A DNA stretch of 44,035 nucleotides from positions 1-44,035 of the forward strand of contig JAFGKO010000352.1 in NCBI GenBank assembly GCA_016928525.1. The letters are read 5' to 3'. This stretch comes from Anaerolineales bacterium (lineage in GTDB: Bacteria; Chloroflexota; Anaerolineae; Anaerolineales; Villigracilaceae). Every line of letters begins with the position of its first letter. The stretch's first letter is position 1. Shown one piece after another: positions 25,121 through 32,422 of this stretch. The notes under the pieces are model-generated. The model did no database searches. It saw only the letters and a program-made list of their open reading frames with translations, and was not told the DNA's origin. The position numbers were made by a program, and so were the translations under genes.

Positions 25121-25879
25121 TTAGTGTATCTCCCCTTTGTATTCCCCTTCCACTTTGTCAGCCCAGGGGTAGACCTCCGTCCCTCTGGCCGCCTCGCGGA
25201 TGGCGGGATCATCGGAGTAATGGCCGCGTTTTTCGGGGGGCAACAACTTTGCGATGTGACGCATGATCTCGTGGCCGATTTCATCCAGTTGCTCGCGGCG
25301 TTCCCGCCCGCGACTGTTTGCTTTGAAGGGACCGAATTGCTCCCCGATGCGGACAGTCACTTTGGCGCGTACACCCTTCCCAAGTGAGGGGAAAACGTCA
25401 TTCAGCCCGTGGATGCCGACCGGCACCAGCGGCGCGCCGGTCAATGTTGCCAGGAAAGCCGTGCCGGGCCGCGCCGGGCGCAATACCTCGGCCCAGTTGC
25501 CGGCTTCTGGGAAAATGCCTAGGACGCCTCCTTGTTTCAGGATGGCCTCAGCAGCCTTCAAGGCGTAGGTCGAACCGGTCCCCCGGTAAAGCGGATAGTA
25601 GCCCCACATCTTTGGGAGTATCCCCACCCAACCGGGCGCGTGTGCAAAGTCTGCCCCTCCTAAAAATTCGATTGGCCAGCGCGCAATGCGCACGAAACTG
25701 ACCGGGTCGATGAAGGAAAAGTGGTTGCCTACCAGCAGCAATGGGCCATTCTTTGGCAGGTTTTCCTGGCCGATGATTTCCATCCTACTGACCAGCCCAA
25801 AAGCTGGGATGGACAGTTTCTGCATGATGTAGCGGATGAACTTTCGGCGAGGATATTTGAACTCCGGCCTTTTGCTCAT
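25121..25879 (-). CDS. 1-acyl-sn-glycerol-3-phosphate acyltransferase family protein
   Basis: A 252-residue PlsC/LPLAT protein which would acylate lysophosphatidic acid at the membrane. The four acyltransferase blocks are present: NHFSFID (catalytic H53 and D58), YPLYRGTGS, FPEAGNWAE and APLVPVGIHG. A C-terminal extension of about 50 residues continues past the usual domain (REQLDEIGHEIMRHIAKLLP, VYPWADKVEGEYKG). It starts 3 bp after the UMF1 transporter stop, same strand, so the two form an operon. Other LPLAT substrates are possible. Confidence 0.93.
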   Translation of the reverse strand: MSKRPEFKYPRRKFIRYIMQKLSIPAFGLVSRMEIIGQENLPKNGPLLLVGNHFSFIDPVSFVRIARWPIEFLGGADFAHAPGWVGILPKMWGYYPLYRGTGSTYALKAAEAILKQGGVLGIFPEAGNWAEVLRPARPGTAFLATLTGAPLVPVGIHGLNDVFPSLGKGVRAKVTVRIGEQFGPFKANSRGRERREQLDEIGHEIMRHIAKLLPPEKRGHYSDDPAIREAARGTEVYPWADKVEGEYKGEIH

Positions 25880-25882
25880 AGT

Positions 25883-27220
25883 TTAATCTGCAGCGGCTGC
25901 CGCATGTTCGATGGCAATCTTGCGGGCGCTCTTCTCATCGACAGAGACCAGGATCAGCAGTCCGATGATCAGGAAGATGGCAATCGAAAAGATACCAGCT
26001 CTTTGCCCGGCTTGTTCAGCTAGCAGCACTTCCATTCCCTGGCCTTCGAAGAACAGCGCTGTGCGGAAGGCAATAATGCCGTAGATTGTAGGGCCGATAA
26101 AGGAGGAAGACCTGCCCGCCACAGCGAAGAAACCAAAGAACTCGGTAGCTTTGTTCTCCGGGGCGAACAGACCGGTGATTGTGCGGCTGAGCGACTGCAC
26201 GCCGGTCAACGCAAAACCGGCCAGCGCGCCGATGATGAAGTAGCCGGTCAGGGTGGTGTTGAACATCATCCAAACGATTGTGCCGATCATCAGCAAAATG
26301 GAGTAGATTAAGGCCTGCTTGAAGCCGGTTTTCTCGCCCCAGATGCCGAACACATACGCGCCGATTGCGCTGGTCACCTGCACGATGATCATGAAGATGA
26401 TCAGTTGAGTCTGGTTCATGCCATACAGCACCGCGCCGATAATCGCGGCGAAATCCAATGCCATCAAGATGCCGTCGTTGTAGATCAGGAACGAGACGAT
26501 GAATTTGATGAACTCACGGAAATCGCGCACAGCCCCAAAGGTGTTTTTCAAGCGTTTGAATGCCAGGCTGAGATAATTCTCCCCGGGGGGCAAGGCGCGG
26601 CCCTCGCGGCGCTCCTTGAGGCGCAGGAAAAGCGGCAAGGTAGAAAGCACGAAAAAGACGGCCGTAAAAGCAAACGATCCGCGTACCACCAGCGGGTTGC
26701 TTTTAGTCAGCACGATGACTGGCAAAATAAAGAGCAGGCAAATGATGCCTCCCACTGAGCCGATTGCCCAGCCATTTCCGGAAACGCGTCCCATTTCTTC
26801 GGAGGTGGCGATATCCGGTAGGAGCGCGTTATAAAAAACCTGTCCTCCGCGGTAGCCGATCTCGGCCAGGATGAAGAAGGACATGCCGGTAAAAATATCG
26901 CCACTCTCCACAAAAAAGAGCAGGGCGGTAAAAAGCCAGGAAATGGCGGAAAATACAAACAGGAAGCGCTTCTTGGCGGCGCTGTAATCCGCGATGGTTC
27001 CCAGGATAGGAGAGATGACGGCGACGACCAGCATTGCCATTCCCAGCGAAAAGCCCCATAAGCGTGAGCCCTCCGCGCCGCCGACCACCGAACCCTTGAA
27101 ATACGCCGAATATACAGCCAGCAGGATCACAGCCGCATAAGCCGAGTTGCCGAAATCGTACATATACCAGGCCCAGTGATTGCGTTTCCTGGCTTTTGTG
27201 TCCATTACTTCTGCTGTCAT
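25883..27220 (-). CDS. MFS transporter, UMF1 (Atg22-like) family
   Basis: A 445-residue 12-TM protein. The N-terminal signature RNHWAWYMYDFGNSAYAAVI is cut here to WAWYMYDFGNSAYA, diagnostic for the vacuole-effluxer-like UMF1 group, followed by a motif-A-like loop (TIADYSAAKKRFL) and ALAGFALTGVQSLSRT near TM10. Some UMF1 members export amino acids or small metabolites, substrate here unknown. ATG 27220 has GGAGAG 6-8 nt upstream, so the 52 codons further upstream, which run through repeat B, are not part of the protein. Operon with plsC. Confidence 0.9.
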   Translation of the reverse strand: MTAEVMDTKARKRNHWAWYMYDFGNSAYAAVILLAVYSAYFKGSVVGGAEGSRLWGFSLGMAMLVVAVISPILGTIADYSAAKKRFLFVFSAISWLFTALLFFVESGDIFTGMSFFILAEIGYRGGQVFYNALLPDIATSEEMGRVSGNGWAIGSVGGIICLLFILPVIVLTKSNPLVVRGSFAFTAVFFVLSTLPLFLRLKERREGRALPPGENYLSLAFKRLKNTFGAVRDFREFIKFIVSFLIYNDGILMALDFAAIIGAVLYGMNQTQLIIFMIIVQVTSAIGAYVFGIWGEKTGFKQALIYSILLMIGTIVWMMFNTTLTGYFIIGALAGFALTGVQSLSRTITGLFAPENKATEFFGFFAVAGRSSSFIGPTIYGIIAFRTALFFEGQGMEVLLAEQAGQRAGIFSIAIFLIIGLLILVSVDEKSARKIAIEHAAAAAD

Positions 27221-27318
27221 ATGTTTTCTCTCCGAGAGCTTGGATTTTCTACGAGCGCCCGCCCACTCAACTTGAATGTTGCGATTGATCTTTGTACGGG
27301 CAATTTTACCAATCATTT

Positions 27319-27390
27319 TATAATACCCACGGTTGAAAATTGCGCATTCCTTCTCGTAAAAAAGCGCAATTTTCAACCGACCTGGGTATA
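27319..27390. repeat. 72-bp structured repeat family B, copy 2
   Basis: Same length and ends as the copy at 11407-11478. The 15-bp stem GGTTGAAAATTGCGC is perfectly paired here; three base pairs differ from copy 1 and all three are compensated. Located 98 bp upstream of the UMF1 start. The rest of the 350-bp gap 27221-27570 shows one more hairpin, CCCGCCCC (27505-27512) with GGGGCGGG (27527-27534), without a U-tract. Confidence 0.85.
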
Positions 27391-27594
27391 TGTCAAATTG
27401 CTAATAGGTTTAACAGCCACTCTGGGGTAGAGTTGTGCCCAAATTTATGTGAAATCTGTGGTTAAATTCTGACATGACTGACATGACCGCTCCCAATCAG
27501 GGATCCCGCCCCGCATCCGCTTTCCTGGGGCGGGCAAATCAGTGAAATTCCCCCAGTCCTGGTTGCGCATATGCGTTTGTTGAACCAATAAGCC

Positions 27595-28782
27595 TTGGCC
27601 TTCTTTTACTTACTCATTGAGTTCCTGGATGAACTCGTTTTTGGGGTCAGCGCCGCCGCCACGCCGCTCATGCGGGATGACCTGGCGCTAACCTACATAC
27701 AGATCGGTCTGCTGTTCAGTATCCCCGGTTTGATCGCCAATTTCATCGAACCGTTCATGTTCATCCTGGGCGATGTCTGGAAGCGCCGCGTTATCCTGCT
27801 GGCGGGTGGGGTTCTGTTTACACTTTCCCTCGCGCTTACATCCGTCAGTACCGGTTTTATTCTTCTGCTTTTCTCCTACATCCTTTTTTATCCCGCTTCA
27901 GGGATGTTCGTCAGTCTCTCCCAGTCGAACCTGATGGATCTGGAACCCTCGCGCCACGAGCAGAATATGGCGCGCTGGACCTTTGCTGGTTCTCTCGGTG
28001 TGGTTATCGGGCCGTTGCTGCTTTCCGCTCTGCTGACTATCGGCCTGGGTTGGAGGCCTGCCTTTGGGTTCCTTGCCGTGTTGACGGTCATGATGCTGAT
28101 CCTCGTCTGGGGACGGATTCCCGCCCCAGGGGCTTCCACTTCACTCCTGCCAGAGTTGAAGCTCGTTTTTGCTGGGCTGCGCAACACGTTCTTAGCGCTG
28201 CGGGGTCGAAGCGTCCTGCGCTGGCTGGTGTTGCTCGAATTCTCCGACCTGATGCTTGACGTGCTCTATGGTTTCCTGCCGCTCTATTTCGTGGACGTGG
28301 TCGGTTTCACGACTGTGGAGGCGGCGGCTTCTGTTGCTGTCTGGACGGGCGTGGGTCTGCTGGGGGATTTCCTGCTCATCCCCTTGCTGGAACGGGTCAA
28401 AGGTATGCACTATTTACGCTGGAGTGTCCTGATCGAACTGGTTTTGTTCCCCGCCTTTTTGCTGGTCTCCATTCCCTGGTTGAAACTGGTCATCATTGGG
28501 GCGGTAGGTTTCTTCAATGCCGGCTGGTATACCATCCTGAAAGCGAACCTGTTTTCGGCCATGCCGGGGCAGAGCGGAATCACCCAGGCGCTGGACAACG
28601 TCAGCAGCATGTTTGGTAAACTATTACCCTTCGGTATCGGTCTCGCCGCGCAGTCCTTCGGTCTCGGCGCTGCCATGTGGTTGCTATTGGCTGGTCCGCT
28701 GGCATTGCTCGTTGGCTTGCCTCATCGTTCGCTACCTCCTCTCTCACAAGGTGAAATTCAGGGTGAAGGTACTGATGACTGA
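27595..28782 (+). CDS. MFS transporter with a stop codon near its natural N-terminus
   Basis: A 12-TM MFS protein (395 residues from TTG 27595): YLLIEFLDELVFGVSAA in TM1, a motif-A-like GDVWKRRVILL after TM2, and a long central loop around residue 180. The natural beginning seems to be ATG 27571 (MRLLNQ), but an in-frame TAA at 27589-27591 separates it from ALAFFYLLIEF. Either TTG 27595 is used, without a visible ribosome site, or the gene carries a nonsense mutation at codon 7. The C-terminal tail (PPLSQGEIQGEGTDD) is made of dispersed repeat sequence. It overlaps hemW by 8 nt. Substrate unknown. Confidence 0.78.
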   Translation: MAFFYLLIEFLDELVFGVSAAATPLMRDDLALTYIQIGLLFSIPGLIANFIEPFMFILGDVWKRRVILLAGGVLFTLSLALTSVSTGFILLLFSYILFYPASGMFVSLSQSNLMDLEPSRHEQNMARWTFAGSLGVVIGPLLLSALLTIGLGWRPAFGFLAVLTVMMLILVWGRIPAPGASTSLLPELKLVFAGLRNTFLALRGRSVLRWLVLLEFSDLMLDVLYGFLPLYFVDVVGFTTVEAAASVAVWTGVGLLGDFLLIPLLERVKGMHYLRWSVLIELVLFPAFLLVSIPWLKLVIIGAVGFFNAGWYTILKANLFSAMPGQSGITQALDNVSSMFGKLLPFGIGLAAQSFGLGAAMWLLLAGPLALLVGLPHRSLPPLSQGEIQGEGTDD

Positions 28783-30079
28783 TCTCTATTCTCCGCTCTC
28801 TCTGTATCTCCACATCCCCTTCTGCCGCCATCGCTGCGCATATTGCGATTTCAACACCTATGCCGGGCAGGAAGAATCGATCCCGGCTTATGTGAAGGCG
28901 CTCTGCCGCGAGATCGAGTTTGCCGGTCAAAGCGCGCCGGAGAAACTGGCACTGCACACGATTTTCTTTGGCGGCGGCACGCCTTCGTTGTTGAATCCGC
29001 GTCAATTTGAAGCAGTTCTGAAGACCATCTCCGACCACTTCGACTTGTTAGACTTGGAGACCACGATTGAAGCCAATCCCGGTACGGTTTCGCTCTCGGA
29101 TTTGAGTGACCTGCGTTCATTGGGGATCAATCGTATCAGCTTTGGCGTGCAGTCGGCCAACCCTTTCGAGTTGCGCATGTTGGAGCGGCAGCATTCCTAT
29201 TTTGACGTCATCAACGCCGTGACCTGGGCGCGAAAAGCCGGGTTTGACAACCTGAACCTCGACCTGATCTATGGCCTCCCGCACCAAACCCTTGACAACT
29301 GGTCTGCTACCCTCAAATTGACTTTGGGACTCGCGCCCGAACATTTATCGTTATACGCCCTGACAATGGAGCATGGCACGCCCTTTGGACGCTGGTCTGC
29401 CCGCGGATTGATGCCCCTCCCCGACCCCGACTTGGCCGCTGATATGTATGAATGGGTCGAGGAGACTCTGGAAGCTGCCGGTTATCAGCAATACGAAATA
29501 TCCAATTGGGCCGTGGACCGTAGACCGCGGACCGAAGACCACTCATCGCCTACCGTCTATAGCATCCCCTTTGGGGACCGTCCACCGTCGCGTGCTTGCG
29601 CGCACAACCTGCAATACTGGCGCGGACTACCCTACCTCGCCGCGGGCGCTGGAGCGCATGGCTACGTCAACGGCTATCGTTACTCCAATGTGCTGCGCAT
29701 CAAAACCTACATTGACAGACTGAATACCGATAACCGGTCACTGAAAACTGACTTTCCTCTCACCCCCGCCACCGTCAACCACCACCGCCAGACTCTACAA
29801 GATGACATGGGCGAATTCATGATGACCGGCCTGCGCCTGACGCGTGAAGGCGTTTCCGCCCAAACCTTCCACGAGCGTTTTAGTCAGGAGATGGAGGATG
29901 TCTTTGGGAATGAGATTGAAAAACTGATCAAATTAGGGCTGCTTGAGTGGCTAGATTCCCCTCTCCCTATGGGAGCCCCCTCCGGGGATGATAAGGGGAT
30001 GGGGGCAAGGGAGAGAGTCCGTTTGACTCGCCGTGGCCGCCTGCTCGGCAACCAGGTCTTCATGCGCTTTGTGGGTTGA
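28775..30079 (+). CDS. hemW: Radical SAM HemW/HemN-like protein with repeat-derived insertions
   Basis: A 434-residue oxygen-independent coproporphyrinogen III oxidase-like protein. Radical SAM cluster ligands are Cys17, Cys21 and Cys24 (IPFCRHRCAYCDF); FFGGGTPSLL, EANPGT, RISFGVQS and NLDLIYGLPHQT follow in order; HNLQYW and GAGAHGY are in the C-terminal part. HemW is a heme chaperone, HemN an oxidase; the Phe after the cluster and missing N-terminal HemN extension favour HemW. It is about 50 residues too long: insertions at about 246-272, 315-328 and 394-414 have the low-complexity look of translated dispersed repeats and remain in frame. ATG 28775 has GAAGG 5 nt upstream. Confidence 0.9.
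   Translation: MTDLYSPLSLYLHIPFCRHRCAYCDFNTYAGQEESIPAYVKALCREIEFAGQSAPEKLALHTIFFGGGTPSLLNPRQFEAVLKTISDHFDLLDLETTIEANPGTVSLSDLSDLRSLGINRISFGVQSANPFELRMLERQHSYFDVINAVTWARKAGFDNLNLDLIYGLPHQTLDNWSATLKLTLGLAPEHLSLYALTMEHGTPFGRWSARGLMPLPDPDLAADMYEWVEETLEAAGYQQYEISNWAVDRRPRTEDHSSPTVYSIPFGDRPPSRACAHNLQYWRGLPYLAAGAGAHGYVNGYRYSNVLRIKTYIDRLNTDNRSLKTDFPLTPATVNHHRQTLQDDMGEFMMTGLRLTREGVSAQTFHERFSQEMEDVFGNEIEKLIKLGLLEWLDSPLPMGAPSGDDKGMGARERVRLTRRGRLLGNQVFMRFVG
29512..29590. repeat. In-frame dispersed repeat inside hemW (1)
   Basis: Multiple GGACCG units (GTGGACCG, GCGGACCG, GGGGACCGTCCACCGTC) translated as a DRRPRTEDHSSPTV... segment between SNWA and CAHNLQYW, where HemW proteins normally have a short loop. 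Confidence 0.65.
29719..29757. repeat. In-frame dispersed repeat inside hemW (2)
   Basis: Contains ACCGATAACCGGTCACTGAA and AACTGACT units typical of short tandem filler repeats; translates to NTDNRSLKTD. Confidence 0.45.
29955..30016. repeat. In-frame palindromic repeat inside hemW (3)
   Basis: CCCCTCTCCCTATGGGAG and GGGGGCAAGGGAGAG form a palindromic unit; it translates to SPLPMGAPSGDDKGMGARER just before the conserved LTRRGRLLGNQVF end. Confidence 0.65.
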
Positions 30080-30086
30080 TCCAGAT

Positions 30087-30148
30087 TGTCATTGCGAGGA
30101 GAGTCTGAGCAGAGCGTAGCGAAGTCGAAGACCGACGAAGCAATCTCG
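30087..30148. repeat. Dispersed repeat family F, downstream of hemW
   Basis: TGTCATTGCGAGGAG ... GACGAAGCAATCTC, the reverse-strand relative of 19495-19552. It fills the gap between the convergent hemW and phosphoglycerate-mutase-like genes. Confidence 0.75.
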
Positions 30149-30189
30149 GCTTGAACAACATAATTTACATTTTTGGGGGACTGAATTTG

Positions 30190-31113
30190 CTACTTGCTAT
30201 CCACGACCAAATCCCGGATGCGCGGCGCGACGCCTGCCAGGTCGACTAAGCCGTCTGTAAAGCGCTGGTGTTTCCCCCCGATAACCAACCCGGGCACTTT
30301 GGCGTCCGTGTGTCGCCGGGTGGACAGGTCTTCCATATTGCCATGGTCGGAGGTGACCAGAATCAAATCCTCGTCCATATCCCAGGCCTTGACCAGCCCC
30401 GCCAGCACCTCATCGAAAACTTCCATCTGCCTGACCGCCCAATCCATATCCTGTTTGTGACCGGCATAATCGCTGGCCCAATATTCGAACAAGGAGAAAT
30501 CATATCCCTGCGCCAGCCTCGCCAGCTTTTCCCCAGCCTCGCGCGCGGACTGTATTGGTGCATCCGCGATCTTGAGCAGTGACCGCCACCCGTGCCCGGT
30601 GAAATCGGCTGAGAGCGCCCGGCCTGCGAAAAAGTCTTCTTGGGTAAAGAGGGGATAACCCGCGTTGGTATACGCCAGCGGGATGGACGAGTACAGCCGC
30701 TTGCCGCTCTCGATCCCGCTGAAATAGCGCGGCGGATAGGCGTTCAACAGCGCGGCTTTTTTGCCCTTTGCGCGTAGCCAAGAGAATAAAGTATTCCCGT
30801 CGTTTAGATACCCCGCAACCCCCGGATTTGGCTTCGGACCGTAGTGGTAGCCCAATTCTGCCGGGATGTTGATCCCGCTCAGCAGCACAGCTTGCCCGGT
30901 GGCGGATTGTGGCAGACCGGCCACGCCCAGCCCGGCATCCAGCGCCAAAAGCGAAATCAGTTCGCTTTCATACGGTACAGCGGAGGCAGTCAACTTCTTT
31001 CCGCCGAGCAATGAACCTAGAAAGGGCATCTCCGCGCAAGCCAGGGGATTGGTCGCGGGGTCGTCCGCGCCCAGCCCGATGCCGTCCAGGAAAATAAAGA
31101 GAATTCTGGTCAT
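30190..31113 (-). CDS. Alkaline-phosphatase superfamily metalloenzyme (phosphoglycerate mutase-like)
   Basis: A 307-residue metal-dependent phosphotransferase/hydrolase of the iPGM/phosphopentomutase group. The metal site is built from the N-terminal FIFLDGIGLG, the nucleophile region LPQSATGQAVLLSG (Ser or Thr), DYAGH and the C-terminal VTSDHGNMEDLSTRRHTD. It is much shorter than true iPGM (about 510), so lacks most of the second domain; a specific phosphoester substrate is unknown. No Shine-Dalgarno site lies before the ATG; TAGAAT is 10 nt upstream, suggesting a leaderless mRNA, with repeat A just upstream. Confidence 0.85.
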   Translation of the reverse strand: MTRILFIFLDGIGLGADDPATNPLACAEMPFLGSLLGGKKLTASAVPYESELISLLALDAGLGVAGLPQSATGQAVLLSGINIPAELGYHYGPKPNPGVAGYLNDGNTLFSWLRAKGKKAALLNAYPPRYFSGIESGKRLYSSIPLAYTNAGYPLFTQEDFFAGRALSADFTGHGWRSLLKIADAPIQSAREAGEKLARLAQGYDFSLFEYWASDYAGHKQDMDWAVRQMEVFDEVLAGLVKAWDMDEDLILVTSDHGNMEDLSTRRHTDAKVPGLVIGGKHQRFTDGLVDLAGVAPRIRDLVVDSK

Positions 31114-31132
31114 GTTTTGCTTATTCTAATGA

Positions 31133-31165
31133 AGAGCCTAAAGGTCTTCAAGACCTTTAGGCTCT
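31133..31165. repeat. Palindromic repeat family A, copy 3
   Basis: AGAGCCTAAAGGTCTT, one C, and its exact complement: a perfect 16-bp palindrome. It overlaps the stop of the methyltransferase gene and the upstream region of the mutase-like gene. Differences from copy 2 are compensated on both arms. Confidence 0.9.
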
Positions 31166-31753
31166 GGACTTTTGATACAAAAACCACGCCGAAGGCCGTT
31201 CGCCTCGGTCGAACCCATCCTGCCGCCAGACGAGAGTCAGCGAGGCCGGGATCGACTCCAGATCCGCCTCAGCAAGCCCATTCTGAATCTGATCGGCAGC
31301 GGGGTTGAAGAAACCGTACATCAGCCAGTATCCGCCGGGGGCCAGGATGCGTTCGAGTTCTGATAAATATTCCGCCTTCTTGTTTCCTATACTGTGAAAA
31401 CAACCGATATCCAACACCAAATCAAAAGGACCAGAGATTCCTTCCAAATCCGTCGCGTCGCGCACATACAATTCAGCCTGTATTCCCGCTTTTCGGGCTT
31501 TTCGCTTGGCCATCTTGATCGCGCGTTGGACGAAATCCACACCCGTGACCTGCCAGCCGGCCTGCGCCAGCGTAATCACGTTGGTGCCCGTCCCGCAGCC
31601 GATGTCGATCGCTTTCCTGGGGGCTTGTCCTGAGCCTGTCGAAGGATGCTTTTCGATGAAGTCAAGAAGCTCCGGCGGGCTAATGCCGCTGTCCCAGGGC
31701 GGATTGAAGTAATACCACAGGCTGAACGTGAGACGGTGCAGAAAGTTATGCAT
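31157..31753 (-). CDS. Class I SAM-dependent methyltransferase
   Basis: A 198-residue Rossmann-type methyltransferase. SAM-binding motif I is AIDIGCGTGTN, motif II region ELYVRDATDL, then LVLDIGCFHSI and LAPGGYWLMYGFF. Substrate unknown; close relatives are annotated as thiopurine/tellurite-type small-molecule methyltransferases. ATG 31753 (MHNFLHRL) is preferred to the upstream codon at 31798, because the extension is translated repeat D and GGTGAG lies before 31753. A short insert HPSTGSGQAP just before motif I is made of a dispersed repeat and is in frame. Confidence 0.87.
   Translation of the reverse strand: MHNFLHRLTFSLWYYFNPPWDSGISPPELLDFIEKHPSTGSGQAPRKAIDIGCGTGTNVITLAQAGWQVTGVDFVQRAIKMAKRKARKAGIQAELYVRDATDLEGISGPFDLVLDIGCFHSIGNKKAEYLSELERILAPGGYWLMYGFFNPAADQIQNGLAEADLESIPASLTLVWRQDGFDRGERPSAWFLYQKSRA
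31622..31647. repeat. In-frame dispersed repeat G inside the methyltransferase gene
   Basis: GGCTTGTCCTGAGCCTGTC followed by GAAGGA; the same core GGCTTGTCCTGAGC...TCGAAGG is found on the other strand within the cysM-like gene at 37059-37090. Confidence 0.75.
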
Positions 31754-31761
31754 ACTTGTCT

Positions 31762-31826
31762 CACCACAAAGACACAAAAACACAAAGACACAAAACAATT
31801 AAATTTGGTGTCTTTGTGTCTCAGTG
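31762..31826. repeat. Dispersed palindrome family D, copy 1
   Basis: CACCACAAAGACACAAA units and TTTGGTGTCTTTGTGTCTC form an inverted repeat between the methyltransferase start and the thioredoxin-like gene's 3' end. Relatives at 34851-34921 and 40328-40392. Confidence 0.8.
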
Positions 31827-31839
31827 ACTTCGCGGTACC

Positions 31840-32322
31840 TCACTCCACGCTCTCTCGCACCCGTTGCGTATCAAGTCCTCCTACTTGACGCCAGAGTTCA
31901 TCCCCCTGCCCATCGAAGTAAATGAAGGTAGGTGTAAATTGAAAGCCATAGACCGGCGCCAGTTCGCGCCCGACTTCTTCCTGGATATTAAGGCGGATGA
32001 AAAGGATCTGGTCCCCAAGTTCATTTTCGAGCTCGTCCACGACGGGCTTCATCTGGGTGCAGGCAATTCAGTAGGGGGATTGGAATTCCAGCAGGACGGG
32101 TTTGCCTTGCCCGATCATGGCCTGCACCGATTTGGCGTCGTCCATTAAAGGGGTTTGCCTGGGGTGCAGCAGGCTCCACGCCACTCCCAGCCCAAGGATC
32201 ACCACGCCCAGGGCGATGAATTCGCTAACCTTGGGTTTGTGGCGGAAAATGATCAACGCGACCAGCAGCACGAATGCGCCGGCCATCCATACGGCGGAAT
32301 ACTGGTTTAAGATTTGGTTCAT
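31840..32322 (-). CDS. Membrane-anchored thioredoxin-like protein, candidate selenoprotein (Sec85)
   Basis: Read through one in-frame TGA (32070-32068) this is a 160-residue protein: two hydrophobic helices (about 12-26 and 33-50), then a thioredoxin fold. The strand PVLLEFQSPY runs directly into TGA-IAC-TQMKPVVDEL, so the stop stands exactly where the first Cys of the CxxC motif belongs, giving UxxC (Sec85, Cys88). After the TGA the frame continues through FIRLNIQEE, the cis-Pro loop FTPTFIYFD and to a normal stop at 31840. A SECIS-like hairpin follows the TGA. Known: several bacterial thioredoxin-like selenoproteins carry UxxC. Alternatives are a nonsense mutation or sequencing error of TGC/TGT. 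ATG 32322 has AGGA 5 nt upstream. Divergent from the EF-G2 gene. Confidence 0.78.
32030..32048 (-). promoter_or_regulatory. Candidate bacterial SECIS hairpin
   Basis: In the mRNA, AGCCCGUC and GACGAGCU pair (7 of 8 positions, one C-A mismatch; the four pairs next to the loop are perfect) around a GUG loop. The loop starts with G and lies 27 nt after the TGA. Published rules for bacterial SECIS elements (short apical loop with a G near its start, about 16-37 nt from the UGA, upper stem of 4 or more pairs) are met. Function inferred. Confidence 0.6.
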
Positions 32323-32353
32323 TGTTCCTGTATTGAATGTGACGGTTCACACT

Positions 32354-32382
32354 TTGACAATTCGAGGCACTTCACTTAGAAT
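32354..32382 (+). promoter_or_regulatory. Sigma70-type promoter of the EF-G2 gene
   Basis: TTGACA (32354-32359), 17-nt spacer, TAGAAT (32377-32382), about 40 nt before the start codon. Confidence 0.82.
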
Positions 32383-32422
32383 CACTCGGCTGGTATTATC
32401 CCAATCGTAGGAAAGGTTTTCA

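Noticed and set aside
27589..27591. Recoded stop codon in the MFS gene
   Set aside because: The codon is TAA, which has no known amino acid insertion in bacteria of this type; a nonsense change or alternative start is simpler.
19495..30148. tRNA or small RNA genes in the GCGAGGAG...CAATCTC repeats
   Set aside because: They do not fold as cloverleafs and match dispersed repeats of family F in both orientations.
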